From Stemphylium vesicarium (lineage: Eukaryota; Ascomycota; Dothideomycetes; Pleosporales; Pleosporaceae), in assembly GCA_004380135.1 (NCBI GenBank), contig QXCR01000049.1:124001-188000 (forward strand): a stretch of DNA of 64,000 nt. The letters run 5' to 3'. This document shows, in pieces, positions 42,137 through 52,311 of this stretch; the stretch's first letter is position 1; every line of letters begins with the position of its first letter. The translations under genes were made by a program, and so were the position numbers. Below the pieces are notes generated by a model. It was not told where the DNA came from. It made no database searches and saw nothing but the letters and a program-made list of their open reading frames with translations.

Positions 42137-42588
42137 TTTCCTCCAACTAAGCGCTGCGTGCTCGAATTTTCCACATCCTTGGCCCGGTGTTCTTGACCTG
42201 GTAGGTGCTCATGTTTCGCAAGGCAAGGATTTGACTGGTGATTCTTGCAGACGAAGTGTTCTTCGCATGAAGAAGACTTATAGATCGCTGCTCCGTACTT
42301 GAATCTACGGCCTAGCTTAGCGAAACATCTATCTTGCTTATCCAACTGGTTGAGGCATGGCCATGCAGGTTTCGTTGGATATTCATCCTCGAACAGCTGG
42401 AGCATCTCATCCCTAAGCTCCTCAGACTGTTCAAGGTCCTTGATACGGATGCTTTCATCAAAAATGGGGAACAAGGCGCGCTGGAAGTCAGAAATTAGAC
42501 TAAGCGTAACATTTTCGTAGCCGGCGTCTGCATAAGTTGCTGCAAGGTCGACGAGCTCGACATGCACTTTAGAGACGATTGAATCCAT
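42082..42588 (-). CDS. hypothetical protein, 3' end replaced by a MITE
   Basis: ATG at 42588; 168 residues. The N-terminal ~85 residues are helical and acidic (ELVDLAATYADAGYENVTL; DLEQSEELRDEMLQLFEDE). The middle has a Cys/His-containing stretch (CFAKLGRRFKYGA...CEEHFVCKNHQSNPC) that could bind zinc. The final 17-18 residues are encoded by the right arm of the foldback MITE, so the natural C-terminus has been lost. Family not recognised. It could be a truncated gene or still expressed with a new tail. Confidence 0.45.
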   Translation of the reverse strand: MDSIVSKVHVELVDLAATYADAGYENVTLSLISDFQRALFPIFDESIRIKDLEQSEELRDEMLQLFEDEYPTKPAWPCLNQLDKQDRCFAKLGRRFKYGAAIYKSSSCEEHFVCKNHQSNPCLAKHEHLPGQEHRAKDVENSSTQRLVGGNLTSLPGRRTTQWADVGQ

Positions 42589-42806
42589 GCTAATGCTCTA
42601 TGAGAAGGGTACTGTGCTGCTGCTTCTTCTGTGCTGCATGGATATGGCCGTATTTGTAGGTGTGGTGATGACGTGTAGAGAATTTAGAGGCAAGCACCTT
42701 TCTGCTGGTCTCAATAAAAGCATCCTGCATAAATTTGGATGACCATCCATTTAATTAGTCCACTTAGCCAACAACGCATATTAGAAGAGCAGCCCTAGTA
42801 TCGCAG

Positions 42807-43232
42807 ATGAAGACTAAACCTTCCATAATGAGATCCTTGTACTTTTTAGTATTTGTTAGGTTTTCAAACGCATTGTTCCACCCGCGAGAGAGTAATGCCC
42901 TAAACAACATTACCAGTACCGGCGAGGCTTGCATTGGAACAACCACCACGACTTCTACGATTGTGCTGATTACGAATTCTACGACTAAACTTATCACAAC
43001 GGATGCGACAAATTCGCAATTTCCTCTATTCCCAACCAGCCCATCTCTCTGTTTGCCTGTACCCTTGTGGGATAACGGAACTAATTCAACGCGAAATTTC
43101 TCCGCGCCTACCGAGCCTAGCGTTCTTTTCTCCGCCACGTCGAGTTTGAGAGACAACAACCACGAGACACGGATGTACAGAATTTTGTTTATGATGGCTG
43201 CTTCTATACTCTCTATGGCTCTAATACTCTGA
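42807..43232 (+). CDS. small secreted Ser/Thr-rich, possibly GPI-anchored protein
   Basis: 141 residues from the ATG at 42807; an in-frame ATG at 42828 would start directly at a signal peptide (MRSLYFLVFVRFSNALF). The middle is rich in Thr, Ser and Asn with several N-glycosylation sequons (NNIT, NST, NGT, NFS). The C-terminal 20 residues are hydrophobic (ILFMMAASILSMALIL), as for GPI attachment or a membrane anchor. The layout matches small fungal cell-wall proteins. No family recognised; the opposite strand is also open here, but its product lacks such features. Confidence 0.5.
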   Translation: MKTKPSIMRSLYFLVFVRFSNALFHPRESNALNNITSTGEACIGTTTTTSTIVLITNSTTKLITTDATNSQFPLFPTSPSLCLPVPLWDNGTNSTRNFSAPTEPSVLFSATSSLRDNNHETRMYRILFMMAASILSMALIL

Positions 43233-43295
43233 GTAGGCATCTCTATGTCGAAGCAAGACATAGTTTCTAGTACTATTCAGCTAGTAAAGGAGTGG

Positions 43296-44017
43296 GACTA
43301 GCGTAGCAAGCAACAGACATTATTCTCCTTGTGTCTGTTACACTAGTCCTCTTTAATTAGTAACGTAGTTTCGTAGTTTACTATTTCTATATTGTAGTCG
43401 CGTACAGAAAAATACATTATACTTCCTAGGCGAAGAAGTATCTATCCAAATGCTCATAGCGGCGGTCAAATCGGAGACGATTAGCTGCAATGTATCGTTT
43501 CCAGGTTGGGCGGATACTGTCTAGATATTCTGGAACTGTAGTACTGCGGTCGTTGGGAAAAGACTAGGCAGCCTCTTCTGGTTTAGCGCGTATCCATCAC
43601 TAGCATCCAGAGTGCGAGTGATGGGTACACGCTAAACTAGAAGAGGCTGTCACATACAGTTGATGGACTGTGGGGGAAAAGATATCTTCCAAACATCCTC
43701 CCTTGGTTTAGCGTATGACCGTCACCAGTACTTCAGAATGCTGGTGACGGTCATACGCTAAACTCGAAGAGGCTGTCACATACAGTTGATGGAATGTGGG
43801 GGTAAAGATATCTTCCAAATGCCCTCCTCTGGTTTAGCGCGTACCCATCACTCGTACTCCGGATGCTAGTGACGGGTACGCGCTAAACTAGAAGAGGCTG
43901 TCAGATATGGTTGATGGATTGTCATAGGCAAAGGGCTCTCCTTAACGCCCTGCTCTAGAAAAAGGCTAGCGTAACAAGCAGGAGCACTTTGAAGTCTGGT
44001 GCTTGTTACGCTAAGCC
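43296..44017. repeat. array of five hairpin (palindromic) repeats
   Basis: Inverted-repeat cores lie at 43296-43348, 43581-43637, 43706-43763, 43832-43888 and 43964-44017. Three of them start every ~125 bp inside a tandem unit that also contains GAAGAGGCTGTCA and AAAGATATCTTCC. Each is capped by GTTTAGCG...CGCTAAAC or CTAGCGTAAC...GTTACGCTA. Stem sequences differ between copies but stay complementary within a copy. No coding capacity. Confidence 0.85.
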
Positions 44018-44326
44018 GAAAAAGTCCGCTTATAAAATAAGCTAGCTAAACTGAGCTAGCATATCCGGTCGGGCCGTACTAGCGTAACGGAGCGGAAATT
44101 ACATTTCTTGGCCAGGGAGCCACTTCTGGCGCGGTGTGCTTAATTGCAGACTTCTCCTTCAAAGTCTAATTATCTAGACCATTTTCTTGTAAGTCCTAAC
44201 ACGGTAACGTGTTGGATAAGCGAGTGAGCCAGGCAAGCGAGTGAGCCACCCCACCAAGTTTCGCATCTTCAAAGCGACAAATCTCAACAACACGATTAAA
44301 TATTATATAGATATTAATAGAGTAGA

Positions 44327-45973
44327 TTAAGCAGTACCTAAAGTATCCTTTTTGCACGTACGAGAGTTGTGGCCAGTCTCTCTGCACCTCGTGCAGCGCG
44401 CCAGAGCCTGGCGGCTAAGGCCTGATTGCTCTCCTCCTTGACGCTCTTCACGAGCAATCTGCTGCTCAACCTCACGTTGAGCGAGTATATCCTCTCCATC
44501 TCCTTTTGTCAAGACTCCACGCTTCTGGAGTCGCTTTTTCTTGCGCTGCTTACGCGTTGACGCTGCTTCGTTGGCCCTCTCAAGGCTGGCAATCCGATCG
44601 CGCATCAGCTCAGCTGAGAGCATCATCACCTCAGCCCCCTTCTTAAGCTGGTTAATCGCCTCAATAATTGAAGCTGGTGATGAGCTCTTGTGCTGTCGCA
44701 CGCGATCACTTATCAACGTTGATTGAGCCTTAAGCTCACGTACGTTGCTCGGCGTACAAGCCTCCCAGGGAGCCTCTGGTAGAGCAGCTGGAGTAGGTGT
44801 ACGCAGCTGCACGTCAAGCCTTGATAGAACAACGTCTGGTTGAAGTGGAACAAGGCCTGCGCCGCGGAAAGCTGAGCAGATATTGGCTGGCGTGAACGCT
44901 CGATCAAAGGCTGCCTTGAAGGCTGGCAGGAACTCAAGCTTGGTGATGTGGTTGATGTGGTGGCGGATCAGGGCCTCAACCTCACGGCTGTACGCGCGCT
45001 TCAATGGCGAGAAGCAGCCAACGTCAAGAGGCTGGAGTAGGTGAGATGAGTGAGGTGGCATGCAGAGCGTGTAGATGTTGTGCTCCTTGCAAAGCTCTTG
45101 AAATTTAAGAGAGTGGTGGCTCTCATGGCCGTCAAGGATGAGCAGCCTACGCGCCCCAACCACCTTGCCCTCTGTATGCTTAATGAAGTGCTTTAGCCAC
45201 TCAACTCCTATCTCGTTGGTTGTCCAGCCGTTGTCACTAACTGCGATCGCCCAGTCGCGTGGGATATCCTCCTCGTACCAGGCAGACAGGTGATACTTGC
45301 CAGCGAAGATAAGGAACGGTGGGATTGACCAGCCAGCAGCGTTGATCGCAGCGATCGTAGTCACCCACTCACGGTCGCTAGGCTGGATAGCCTTTGGCCT
45401 GCCTCTCCTCTCTGACCCTGTCACGACAAGCTGAGTCTTGATCTTGCCCATTATAAAGCCAGCCTCGTCAAAGTTGTAGACGTCCTCATCGCAGATGCCG
45501 TACTTGGCCTTTGTCTCCTCCACAAGCTTAAACCAGGGGCTAATTAGGGCTGGATCCTCACACAGGGCTCTCTGCCTATCGTACGCTCGATTGAAGCTGG
45601 TCTTCAGGCTGTCCGTACGCTTAACAAAGTTGGCTGGCCACTTCTGCCCAACCTGGCCAGCGCCGCGCGCAGCTAGCAGCTTATCAGCCATATCACGTAC
45701 AGCTGCGTACGTAGGCGCAAATCCACGTTGGTCCAGGTCAAGTATATAGCTAACAATTACCTCCTCTTCTAGCTGGGTAAGCTTCTTCGAGTTGGGCTGG
45801 CAATCGCGTCGGGCGGGTCTGCCAGCGCGTCGGCGGTGGAGGGTAGCGCGAGAGACTTCAAACGTCGCTGCAGCGCGTCTCTCAGTCTGAATTTGATTTT
45901 TACTAAGAGCTAAGATTGCAAGGTTTATATCAGCCTCATGTGAGGCGTTTTGAGCGAGGTTTGGCAGAGCCAT
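44327..45973 (-). CDS. pogo-type DDE transposase A, intact
   Basis: Single exon, 548 residues. N-terminal Psq-type HTH (EVSRATLHRRRAG), CENP-B-type HTH (ISY-like YILDLDQRGFAPTYAAVRDMADKL region), then the DDE core with FDEAG, ILDGHESH and PLDVGCF. A C-terminal CCHC zinc knuckle (CTRCRETGHNSRTC) lies at the end. Intact transposases of this family cut and paste elements at TA sites in the nucleus. It is related to the fragment at 16061..16502 but only distantly to transposase B. No stops or frameshifts, so it could be active if expressed. Confidence 0.92.
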   Translation of the reverse strand: MALPNLAQNASHEADINLAILALSKNQIQTERRAAATFEVSRATLHRRRAGRPARRDCQPNSKKLTQLEEEVIVSYILDLDQRGFAPTYAAVRDMADKLLAARGAGQVGQKWPANFVKRTDSLKTSFNRAYDRQRALCEDPALISPWFKLVEETKAKYGICDEDVYNFDEAGFIMGKIKTQLVVTGSERRGRPKAIQPSDREWVTTIAAINAAGWSIPPFLIFAGKYHLSAWYEEDIPRDWAIAVSDNGWTTNEIGVEWLKHFIKHTEGKVVGARRLLILDGHESHHSLKFQELCKEHNIYTLCMPPHSSHLLQPLDVGCFSPLKRAYSREVEALIRHHINHITKLEFLPAFKAAFDRAFTPANICSAFRGAGLVPLQPDVVLSRLDVQLRTPTPAALPEAPWEACTPSNVRELKAQSTLISDRVRQHKSSSPASIIEAINQLKKGAEVMMLSAELMRDRIASLERANEAASTRKQRKKKRLQKRGVLTKGDGEDILAQREVEQQIAREERQGGEQSGLSRQALARCTRCRETGHNSRTCKKDTLGTA

Positions 45974-46137
45974 AGGCGATTTGAGGTTGTAGGGTGCGCA
46001 AACTTGGTGGGGTGGCTCACTCGCTTGCCTGGCTCACTCGCTTACCGTGCCAAGTCACCAGCCGAGCCGGTTCACCGGCAGAGCCACCCCACCAACTTCA
46101 GCACCTACTTTCCACCCCCCAATAACTCAACACCATT

Positions 46138-48042
46138 ATGACTCTACAAAGCGCCCTTGCAGAGATAAAGAAATTGAAGCCAGGCGCTTCTTTTTCGTAC
46201 CGGGCACTTGCCAAAAAACACACTTGTGATCGCACTACTTTGTCAAAACACCACCAGGGTCAGAGAACCACTAATGCAGAGTCCCACCAACATCAACGTC
46301 TCCTACACCCACGCGATGAGGCGGAGCTTGTACAGTACATCAGAGGACTTACAGAGAGACATATACCACCTACGAGACAAATGATAATCAATTTTGCAAC
46401 CCCTTTGTGTCGATGGGAGCCCTCATATAGCTGGCTAACAAGGCTCTTAAAACGGTACCCCGACACACTTATCACGGCCTGGACCACCCCTATGGATACC
46501 GATCGTCACGACGCTGATAATAGTGAAAGATACCGTGCCTATTTTGAGCTGCTGCATACCAGAATGACGGAGTTCAATGTCCTTCCTGAGAACACATACA
46601 ATATGGACGAGAAGGGATTCATGATTGGGGTGATTGGTAAGAGCAAGAGGGTCTTTGATAAGGTACTCCACCAGGAGAGGCGGTTCAAACAAGCTTCTCA
46701 CGATGGAAATCGGGACTGGGTCACCGTGATAGGTGCTGTATGTGCCGATGGGACAACCCTACCTCCGGCAGTGATCTTTTCAGCCACTGGAAACAAGATC
46801 CAAGCCAACTGGGTAAGAGAAATTGACCCAAAGAAGCACTCACTGTACGTTGGAGTGTCTCCTACAGGCTGGACGAACGATGATCTTGGTGTTGAGTGGC
46901 TTAAGAAGGTGTTTGATCCCCCTACCAAGCGAAAAGCTCGGAGAAAGTACAGGTTATTGATCCTTGATGGCCACGGCAGCCACGTGACAAGAAGATTCAT
47001 CGATTACTGTGATAAGCATCGAATTCTACTGCTTATCTTCCCTCCACACGCTACCCATACACTGCAACCACTAGATGTGGCTTGCTTTAAGTCACTGAGT
47101 CAGAACTACACCAAAGAACTGGTCAAACACAACCATTTTACCGAGGGATGGATCCCACTGAACAAGGGAGACTTTATAAGCCTTTTCTGGCCTGCTTGGG
47201 CTGATACATTCACCAAAAAGTTGGTGTTGAGTGCTTTTGAATCTACCGGAATCAACCCACCGGACGCGGACGTCATACTCGGTCGATTCAAGAAACCACC
47301 ACCCCTACCAACTTCTTCACCACCTGCAACACCTCCGGCACAGACTGAGCCTCAGCCTGCTCTTTCTGAACCCAATTGGTTGCGTTGCAAGTCAGATTTA
47401 AACCGTGCAGTGAAGTATGGGGACGTTGAGGCAGCCAACTCAGTGATACAACAAGTGCATCAGTACCACGTGCTTAATGAGCTCAAAGATCACCAAATAC
47501 AAGGCTTCAAAGACGCTGCAGAGGCCAAGAAGAGACGTAATAAGAAGAAGAAAGTGCTACCACTGTCACCGCGAGACCCTAATGTGCAAGGTGGTGCTAC
47601 CTTCTTTGATTCTAGTGCGGTTGCACGTGCAAACCACCGTATGAGAGTAAAGGAGAAGGAAGACCTTGAAGCTGAGGCTGCAAAGAAGACTAAGAAGCAA
47701 ATTGAGTTCAACAACAAGCTTCTCAAAGCCAAACAGCAGGCAGATACTAGGAAGAAGAGGTTGGAGGACGCGGAGAAGAGGGCTCAAATGAAGGCCCAGG
47801 AACAGGCAGAAAAGGACGCTCGGAAGGCCGAGAAAGAGGCTGCAAGAGCGCTCAAAGAAGCATCCAAATTACCCAAAAAGGCAAGGAAGAAAGCCTTAGC
47901 AAAGCCGCAGTCAAAAGTAGCAAAGCGTGGTGGAGGTGCTGGACGGCGTCGAGTCCCAGTGGTTCATGAGCGTTCCCCGACGCCCCCGCTTCGCCAGGCA
48001 AGCAGCGGCCGCGTTATTAGGCCTACAAAAAAACTGAGATAG
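46138..48042 (+). CDS. pogo/Fot1-type DDE transposase B, intact
   Basis: Single exon, 634 residues. Psq-like HTH (RALAKKHTCDRTTLSKHHQG), CENP-B HTH (LLHPRDEAELVQYIRGL), DDE core with NMDEKG, LILDGHGSH and LQPLDVACF. A long Lys/Ala/Glu-rich coiled C-terminus (about residues 460-600) precedes a Pro-rich end. All three catalytic Asp residues are present. It is the closest intact relative of the broken copies at 7558..8428 and 16835..17992. It is transcribed away from transposase A, from a shared intergenic region of about 165 bp that contains both inner terminal repeats. Confidence 0.93.
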   Translation: MTLQSALAEIKKLKPGASFSYRALAKKHTCDRTTLSKHHQGQRTTNAESHQHQRLLHPRDEAELVQYIRGLTERHIPPTRQMIINFATPLCRWEPSYSWLTRLLKRYPDTLITAWTTPMDTDRHDADNSERYRAYFELLHTRMTEFNVLPENTYNMDEKGFMIGVIGKSKRVFDKVLHQERRFKQASHDGNRDWVTVIGAVCADGTTLPPAVIFSATGNKIQANWVREIDPKKHSLYVGVSPTGWTNDDLGVEWLKKVFDPPTKRKARRKYRLLILDGHGSHVTRRFIDYCDKHRILLLIFPPHATHTLQPLDVACFKSLSQNYTKELVKHNHFTEGWIPLNKGDFISLFWPAWADTFTKKLVLSAFESTGINPPDADVILGRFKKPPPLPTSSPPATPPAQTEPQPALSEPNWLRCKSDLNRAVKYGDVEAANSVIQQVHQYHVLNELKDHQIQGFKDAAEAKKRRNKKKKVLPLSPRDPNVQGGATFFDSSAVARANHRMRVKEKEDLEAEAAKKTKKQIEFNNKLLKAKQQADTRKKRLEDAEKRAQMKAQEQAEKDARKAEKEAARALKEASKLPKKARKKALAKPQSKVAKRGGGAGRRRVPVVHERSPTPPLRQASSGRVIRPTKKLR

Positions 48043-48209
48043 CCAAAAGATGCGCAATAGTCAATAATACTATTCACCAACTTACTTTGTAATAATAACT
48101 ATTGTACGTGGTAAAACAACCTCAATTCTATATGGGTGGTTGGGGTGATGGGGTGGCTCGGCCGGTGAACCGGCTCGGCTGGTGACTTGGCACGGTATCC
48201 AACACGTTA

Positions 48210-49353
48210 GATCTGTCTTTGGCCCTGGAATTGATCAAGGTGTGTCTGCCAGCCATTGAAACACCACAGCTAAGTTGTCTAATCGACCACAGCGTTTCGC
48301 AGATGATTGGATGCAATTAAGCGATGCTATCGATTGAGGCCTTTTATAGCGTAAGCTAGCATTATCAAGTTAGCGTATCCGGTCGGGCCGCACGACTGAC
48401 ATGTGCTCCTGCTGGTTACGCTAGCCTTTTTTCAGCGTAGGTTCTTCGAGAATACTAGTTAGAAGAGACCTTTGCTGCTCTGAATCCATCAACTATATAT
48501 TAGAGCTTACAATGTAAAAACTAATAAGCAGAACATCGCGTTGGAGTGGTGAGACTTAATTGTCTCACAATCTTAACGCACTCGGCTGTCTCCCTTGTTA
48601 CTACATCTCTGCGTATAATGAAGGCGATATCACTAATCGACGTCGGAAAACACCAGGAAAGGGCCAAGGCAGTATGGACCTTGGCGGCATCTCCTCGGCT
48701 CGCCATAATGGAAGAACACCCCGAAGTCGCAGAAATCATTCGCAGACTTCAAGCCCTGGCAGAAGAAAGATCGTAAGAAGATGTTATGTTATACAGCTGG
48801 ATGCAGCTAACATTTATTAGAGGCGTAGGCCAACATTTCACTCGTGTTGCTGAGACTTCTGGCCGCCTCTGTAGTATTATGCGAGACTCGAACTTGTGCC
48901 AAACAAGTCTACCAAATTAAGCTAAAGCTGTCGGATTACAGGTGACTGTCGCCGTGGAGCCGCAGTCAGGTCGCAGCTGTTCCCTCGCGATCCGCCTCAA
49001 TCCTACTTCGGCCTGACTTGTACCGACTATGTATGTACCTTCATAGCACCTTCGTTTGAAGAAGAGGAGACAGCCATCATCGAACAGAATGCATTCATAG
49101 TTATTAGTTATTCCCTTTCAGCATCAGTGCTACAGTCCTCCCAACAAAAGCTGTATTTCTGCAGAGAATTCATTTGAGTGCATGCGTTCTGCTGTACCGA
49201 ACCCATCACAATGCCCTGAAGATCGTCTTCGCGCATAGAGACCAACCAAGGGCAAAGAAGAAGAGGAGTTGTGATTACAGGGGATAGGATCTAAAGGATT
49301 CAATATTTAGATTTGTTCATAGATAGCAAAGTTATGATACGCTTTCGCTTCTA
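48210..49353. other. right flank of the composite element; no supported gene
   Basis: 48361-48440 is an inverted counterpart of 43965-44095: it shares ATCCGGTCGGGCCG and, inverted, the hairpin arm GGCTAGCGTAAC. A short frame at 48618-48776 (ATG, ending PEVAEIIRRLQALAEERS) could be a coding remnant. A tRNA-like stretch on the minus strand near 48890-48945 has a T-arm-like GTTCGAGTCTC but no full cloverleaf. Confidence 0.45.
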
Positions 49354-49728
49354 TTACCACAACGGATACAACGATCCTTTTTTGGCCGTAGATCTGCTAC
49401 TTTGGCCCCAGGTCTTTTGTATTGCTTGAACTGTGTCCGTCTTTAAGCTCTCAAGATGTTCAACGGAGGATACGCACCTTCTTTCAGGCTCTTCTATAAT
49501 CCAATTTTCTTGCTCCGCTAGTTTTAATAATAGCTGTCTTTGCACTTCTAAGCTTCCCTCAATCTCATATATATCACGCTGATTGTTTCTGATGGTCGGT
49601 TCCCTGATATGACCCTCGTTATTGAATACTCTGCCTTCATATCTCTCCTGCTGCTCCGTCTGACGAGAATGGCTAGTTTCCTTGATGAAATCTCGGAGAG
49701 GCTTATCGGGTCTCCAGTCGGCAGGCAT
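49354..49728 (-). CDS. hypothetical charged helical protein
   Basis: 124 residues from the ATG at 49728; the open frame extends upstream but without another ATG. It is rich in Arg, Glu and Gln (FIKETSHSRQTEQQERYEGR; LEVQRQLLLKLAEQENWIIE), probably coiled coil. No known domain. It could be a genuine small gene or a chance frame. Confidence 0.3.
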   Translation of the reverse strand: MPADWRPDKPLRDFIKETSHSRQTEQQERYEGRVFNNEGHIREPTIRNNQRDIYEIEGSLEVQRQLLLKLAEQENWIIEEPERRCVSSVEHLESLKTDTVQAIQKTWGQSSRSTAKKGSLYPLW

Positions 49729-50070
49729 ATTTGGAGCCTTATAGTTAAGTAAGCGCAAGCTGGTTATAGATACTCGAAATTGTAGCGGTGAGTCTTTGCG
49801 AATTGTGCTGGGTTTGTTGTGCACGCTAGCCCACACTTATATATAGGTGATTTGTAAACCTGAGCGTAGGTATCAAGTGAAGAAGAAGAATGTTGATTGT
49901 ATTACAAGCTATGTACGATAGATGCAATATATAGACGAGATTACTACCGGTAAACGAGACTAGCCTGAATAGGCTGACATGATTGATTGGCTCATCTGAC
50001 TTGAGATTCTGAAGAGGCATTTCTATGACGATTCTGCAGGCGGCTCCTCCCACGTTCCTATTACAAACTC

Positions 50071-50530
50071 TTATGTGAGCTCCTCATGAGTATACTTTGC
50101 CGCTGCTGTCGCGCTTGGTGTTATAAAACCTGCACGAGTCCACTTTTGCAAGCACGTCAAAGCAGCTAGCGATTGCGCGCTGATTTTCCGCCTTTGTAGC
50201 TCAAGTATATCGCCAGTTCCTGCAAAAACGCGCTCACCATCAGAGCTGGAGGTGGGTATAGTCAACACATCGATCGTCAATCGTGAAAGATTTTGATACT
50301 TCGGCTTCAGCGCCAGCTAGTACTGTACAGCTGTTAGACCCTCCTTGTGCTGATCAGACGTCCACATAGGCTCTTTTCCAGTGTGTGGGCGGCTCTATAG
50401 GCGGATTCGGCGTACTTTCTGGCAGATCTATTGGCTGGGTTGGCTGACTATCTTTTCTAGCCAATATGAGGAGCCTTTTATACACCCCGCAATTTTCTGC
50501 GCGCTTTTTGTTAGTACTTATTCGACTACG
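50071..50530 (-). pseudogene. hAT transposase C-terminal fragment
   Basis: The end of the frame (50280..50071) reads LTIPTSSSDGERVFAGTGD then ILELQRRKISAQSLAALTCL and QKWTRAGF, the hAT dimerisation domain with its Ser/Glu-Arg-x-Phe core. Upstream, LALKPKYQNLSRL is in frame but preceded by TAG (50317-50319) where Trp is usual (YWLALKP). Further upstream, open pieces in another frame (NPPIEPPTHWKRAY) extend to about 50530. No N-terminal BED finger or RNase-H core remains. Confidence 0.75.
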
Positions 50531-50725
50531 CTCGCCCTTCTCTGGTCTCTGTTATCGCTACGGGACTGTTGCCCCGCTCGTTATGCGCTCTTTACTCCTG
50601 GCATGTATAGTTATAGCCTCACAAGGATACTGTTTCTAACACAGATTAGAGATGCACGGACGAAGAACCGCTGCTAGCTTATGCGTGGGCTAGGATGAGA
50701 GAAGCGGAAGAAGACGTAGGTTAAC

Positions 50726-52173
50726 ATGACTGATATGAAACCTGCTGATCCCAGACAGTTTGTATACACAGGCAAAGCTTTTCTGTCTTTTCTTGCATCT
50801 GTCGAGGGTGAGTGTCTCGAGTCCATCCAAGCAGAGCTCCTACCACACAAGCTGTCGCTCGACGGCTCCGACAGTCTTTCGATTGTAGACACTGGCCTCC
50901 AACCATGCAGTACTCACCTGGACATACGGAACTACAGATCTCATCGCGAGAGTTTGGTAGTGCAGTCATCGATATCGAATATTTACAATTTGCGTGGCCG
51001 TCCTGCGACCAGCCATTTAGCTCATCATGGATCTACGTTGCGAGAAGTTCAAGGGGAGATGCGCGACCCCATGGCAGGCTCGGATTCGAGAGCGGGAGAC
51101 TTTTTGGAGGCTTCCGAGAAGGCGATTCCGCAAGCGATCGACACTATGGACAATAGATCTTCACTCCTTCTATCATTTCAGACAAGATTCGGTTCCTTGT
51201 CACCTTCTCTGCTCTCTCCAGACTGTCACGGAAGTCCAGTAATGAAAACGAAATTCACAGTACCAGAGGAAGCAACAGTCACGCATTGGGTCCATTCTTA
51301 TGCTCAGTTATGTAACCTCTACGGGGAAAATTATGAAAGACTAAAGGGTATTGCCAAGATTGGCGATGAATCTTTCCGAAAGGATGCAAAGGAATTCATA
51401 GACCTTTTTTGCTGTAGGTGGAGCTTAGAAAATCCCTGGTCCCGTCTTCCAGAAGAGAATCCAACTTCCAAAGGCTCTTTGACGGAGAGAATACTCAAGA
51501 GCCTCTATTCTGCGGAGACAATCGAATTCGAGTCCGCCATTGATCCGGCAAAGCTTAGAATGGCGAGAATCCTTCTCTACCACCACTACAAGCAGAAGTG
51601 CATCGATTTGAGGAAAGACCCAAGGATATCAAGCTACCTTTCTCAGGGTAAAGGCATAGCTAGCGTGGCCAATGATATGATCTTAGAGGAAATATACGGT
51701 TGCCATAATCAAAGCATTAGCGAAGAAGCGAGACGAAAGCGATTAAGTAGGTTTACATGGCATAAAAGAATTGGACAGAGGTGGTCTTTTGTCGCTTCTC
51801 ATCTCGGTGTTGGGATCATTCTAACTTGTAGTCATGAACTAGCAACTCATGTGTAAGATACACTCTTCATACTATTTAACCCGCTAACGAAACCTCTAGT
51901 ACTAGTCCTAAGAAGTTATCGGATAGGGACTTAGAGATTCTTGTGACGTACTTGTTTTACGGATACCCTGAAGGCGTCCGAATTAGTAAACTAGTAGATC
52001 CTCTAATCGTATCAGCACTAAAGGGAGTTGTGCTGGACCCTTATTCGATGGTAGCTACTACAGCGAGCGAAGTCAACAAATACAAACAAGAGGATGAGAG
52101 GTTCCACCTTCAGCTCCAGCACGACTGGCAGCCATTAGAAATAGGACAATTTGTTCCAGTAATTTCGTTGTAA
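50726..52173 (+). CDS. hypothetical protein, two exons
   Basis: Exons 50726..51852 and 51900..52173 flank a 47-bp intron with GTAAGA donor, GCTAAC branch site and CTAG acceptor; 466 residues. The N-terminal 160 residues look disordered (Ser-rich). The middle, about residues 180-300, is folded and helical (VTHWVHSYAQLCNLYGENYE; FRKDAKEFIDLFCCRWSLEN). The end contains LEILVTYLFYGYPEGVRISK and a Trp/Pro tail. No signal peptide or transmembrane helix. I do not recognise the family. The good splice signals and preserved frame support a real gene. Confidence 0.6.
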
Positions 52174-52311
52174 GCACTCAGATAGCATAATAAAGTAGCT
52201 GGCTGGCCTGATTTCTGCGGTGTTTACTGAAGGCAGACAATATCAAACCTATAATTAGCCTGATGTTTTTGCCAGTAACAAGAGTTTTTAAAAGCAGTAG
52301 GTTTGCAAGCG

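Larger units (their letters stand above)
44207..48207. mobile_element. 4.0-kb composite of two divergent pogo-type transposons
   Basis: The outer ends are ACGTGTTGGATA (44207-44218) and its exact complement TATCCAACACGT (48196-48207), flanked by TA at 44205-44206 and 48208-48209. Two transposases point outward from the centre, element A on the minus strand and element B on the plus strand. Element A's GAGCC-rich inner repeat is present at 44219 onward and inverted up to 46043. Element B's starts at 46044 and returns inverted before 48196. At the central junction (46042-46043) only TA remains; both inner copies of the 12-bp end are missing. Confidence 0.8.

Noticed and set aside
42764..43261. 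165-residue minus-strand frame
   Set aside because: It overlaps the plus-strand secreted-protein candidate, which has signal peptide, sequons and hydrophobic tail; the minus product shows none of these.
43296..44017. CRISPR-like spacing of repeats
   Set aside because: The sequence is fungal, the repeats are hairpins inside a 125-bp tandem unit, and there are no short identical repeats with unique spacers or cas genes.
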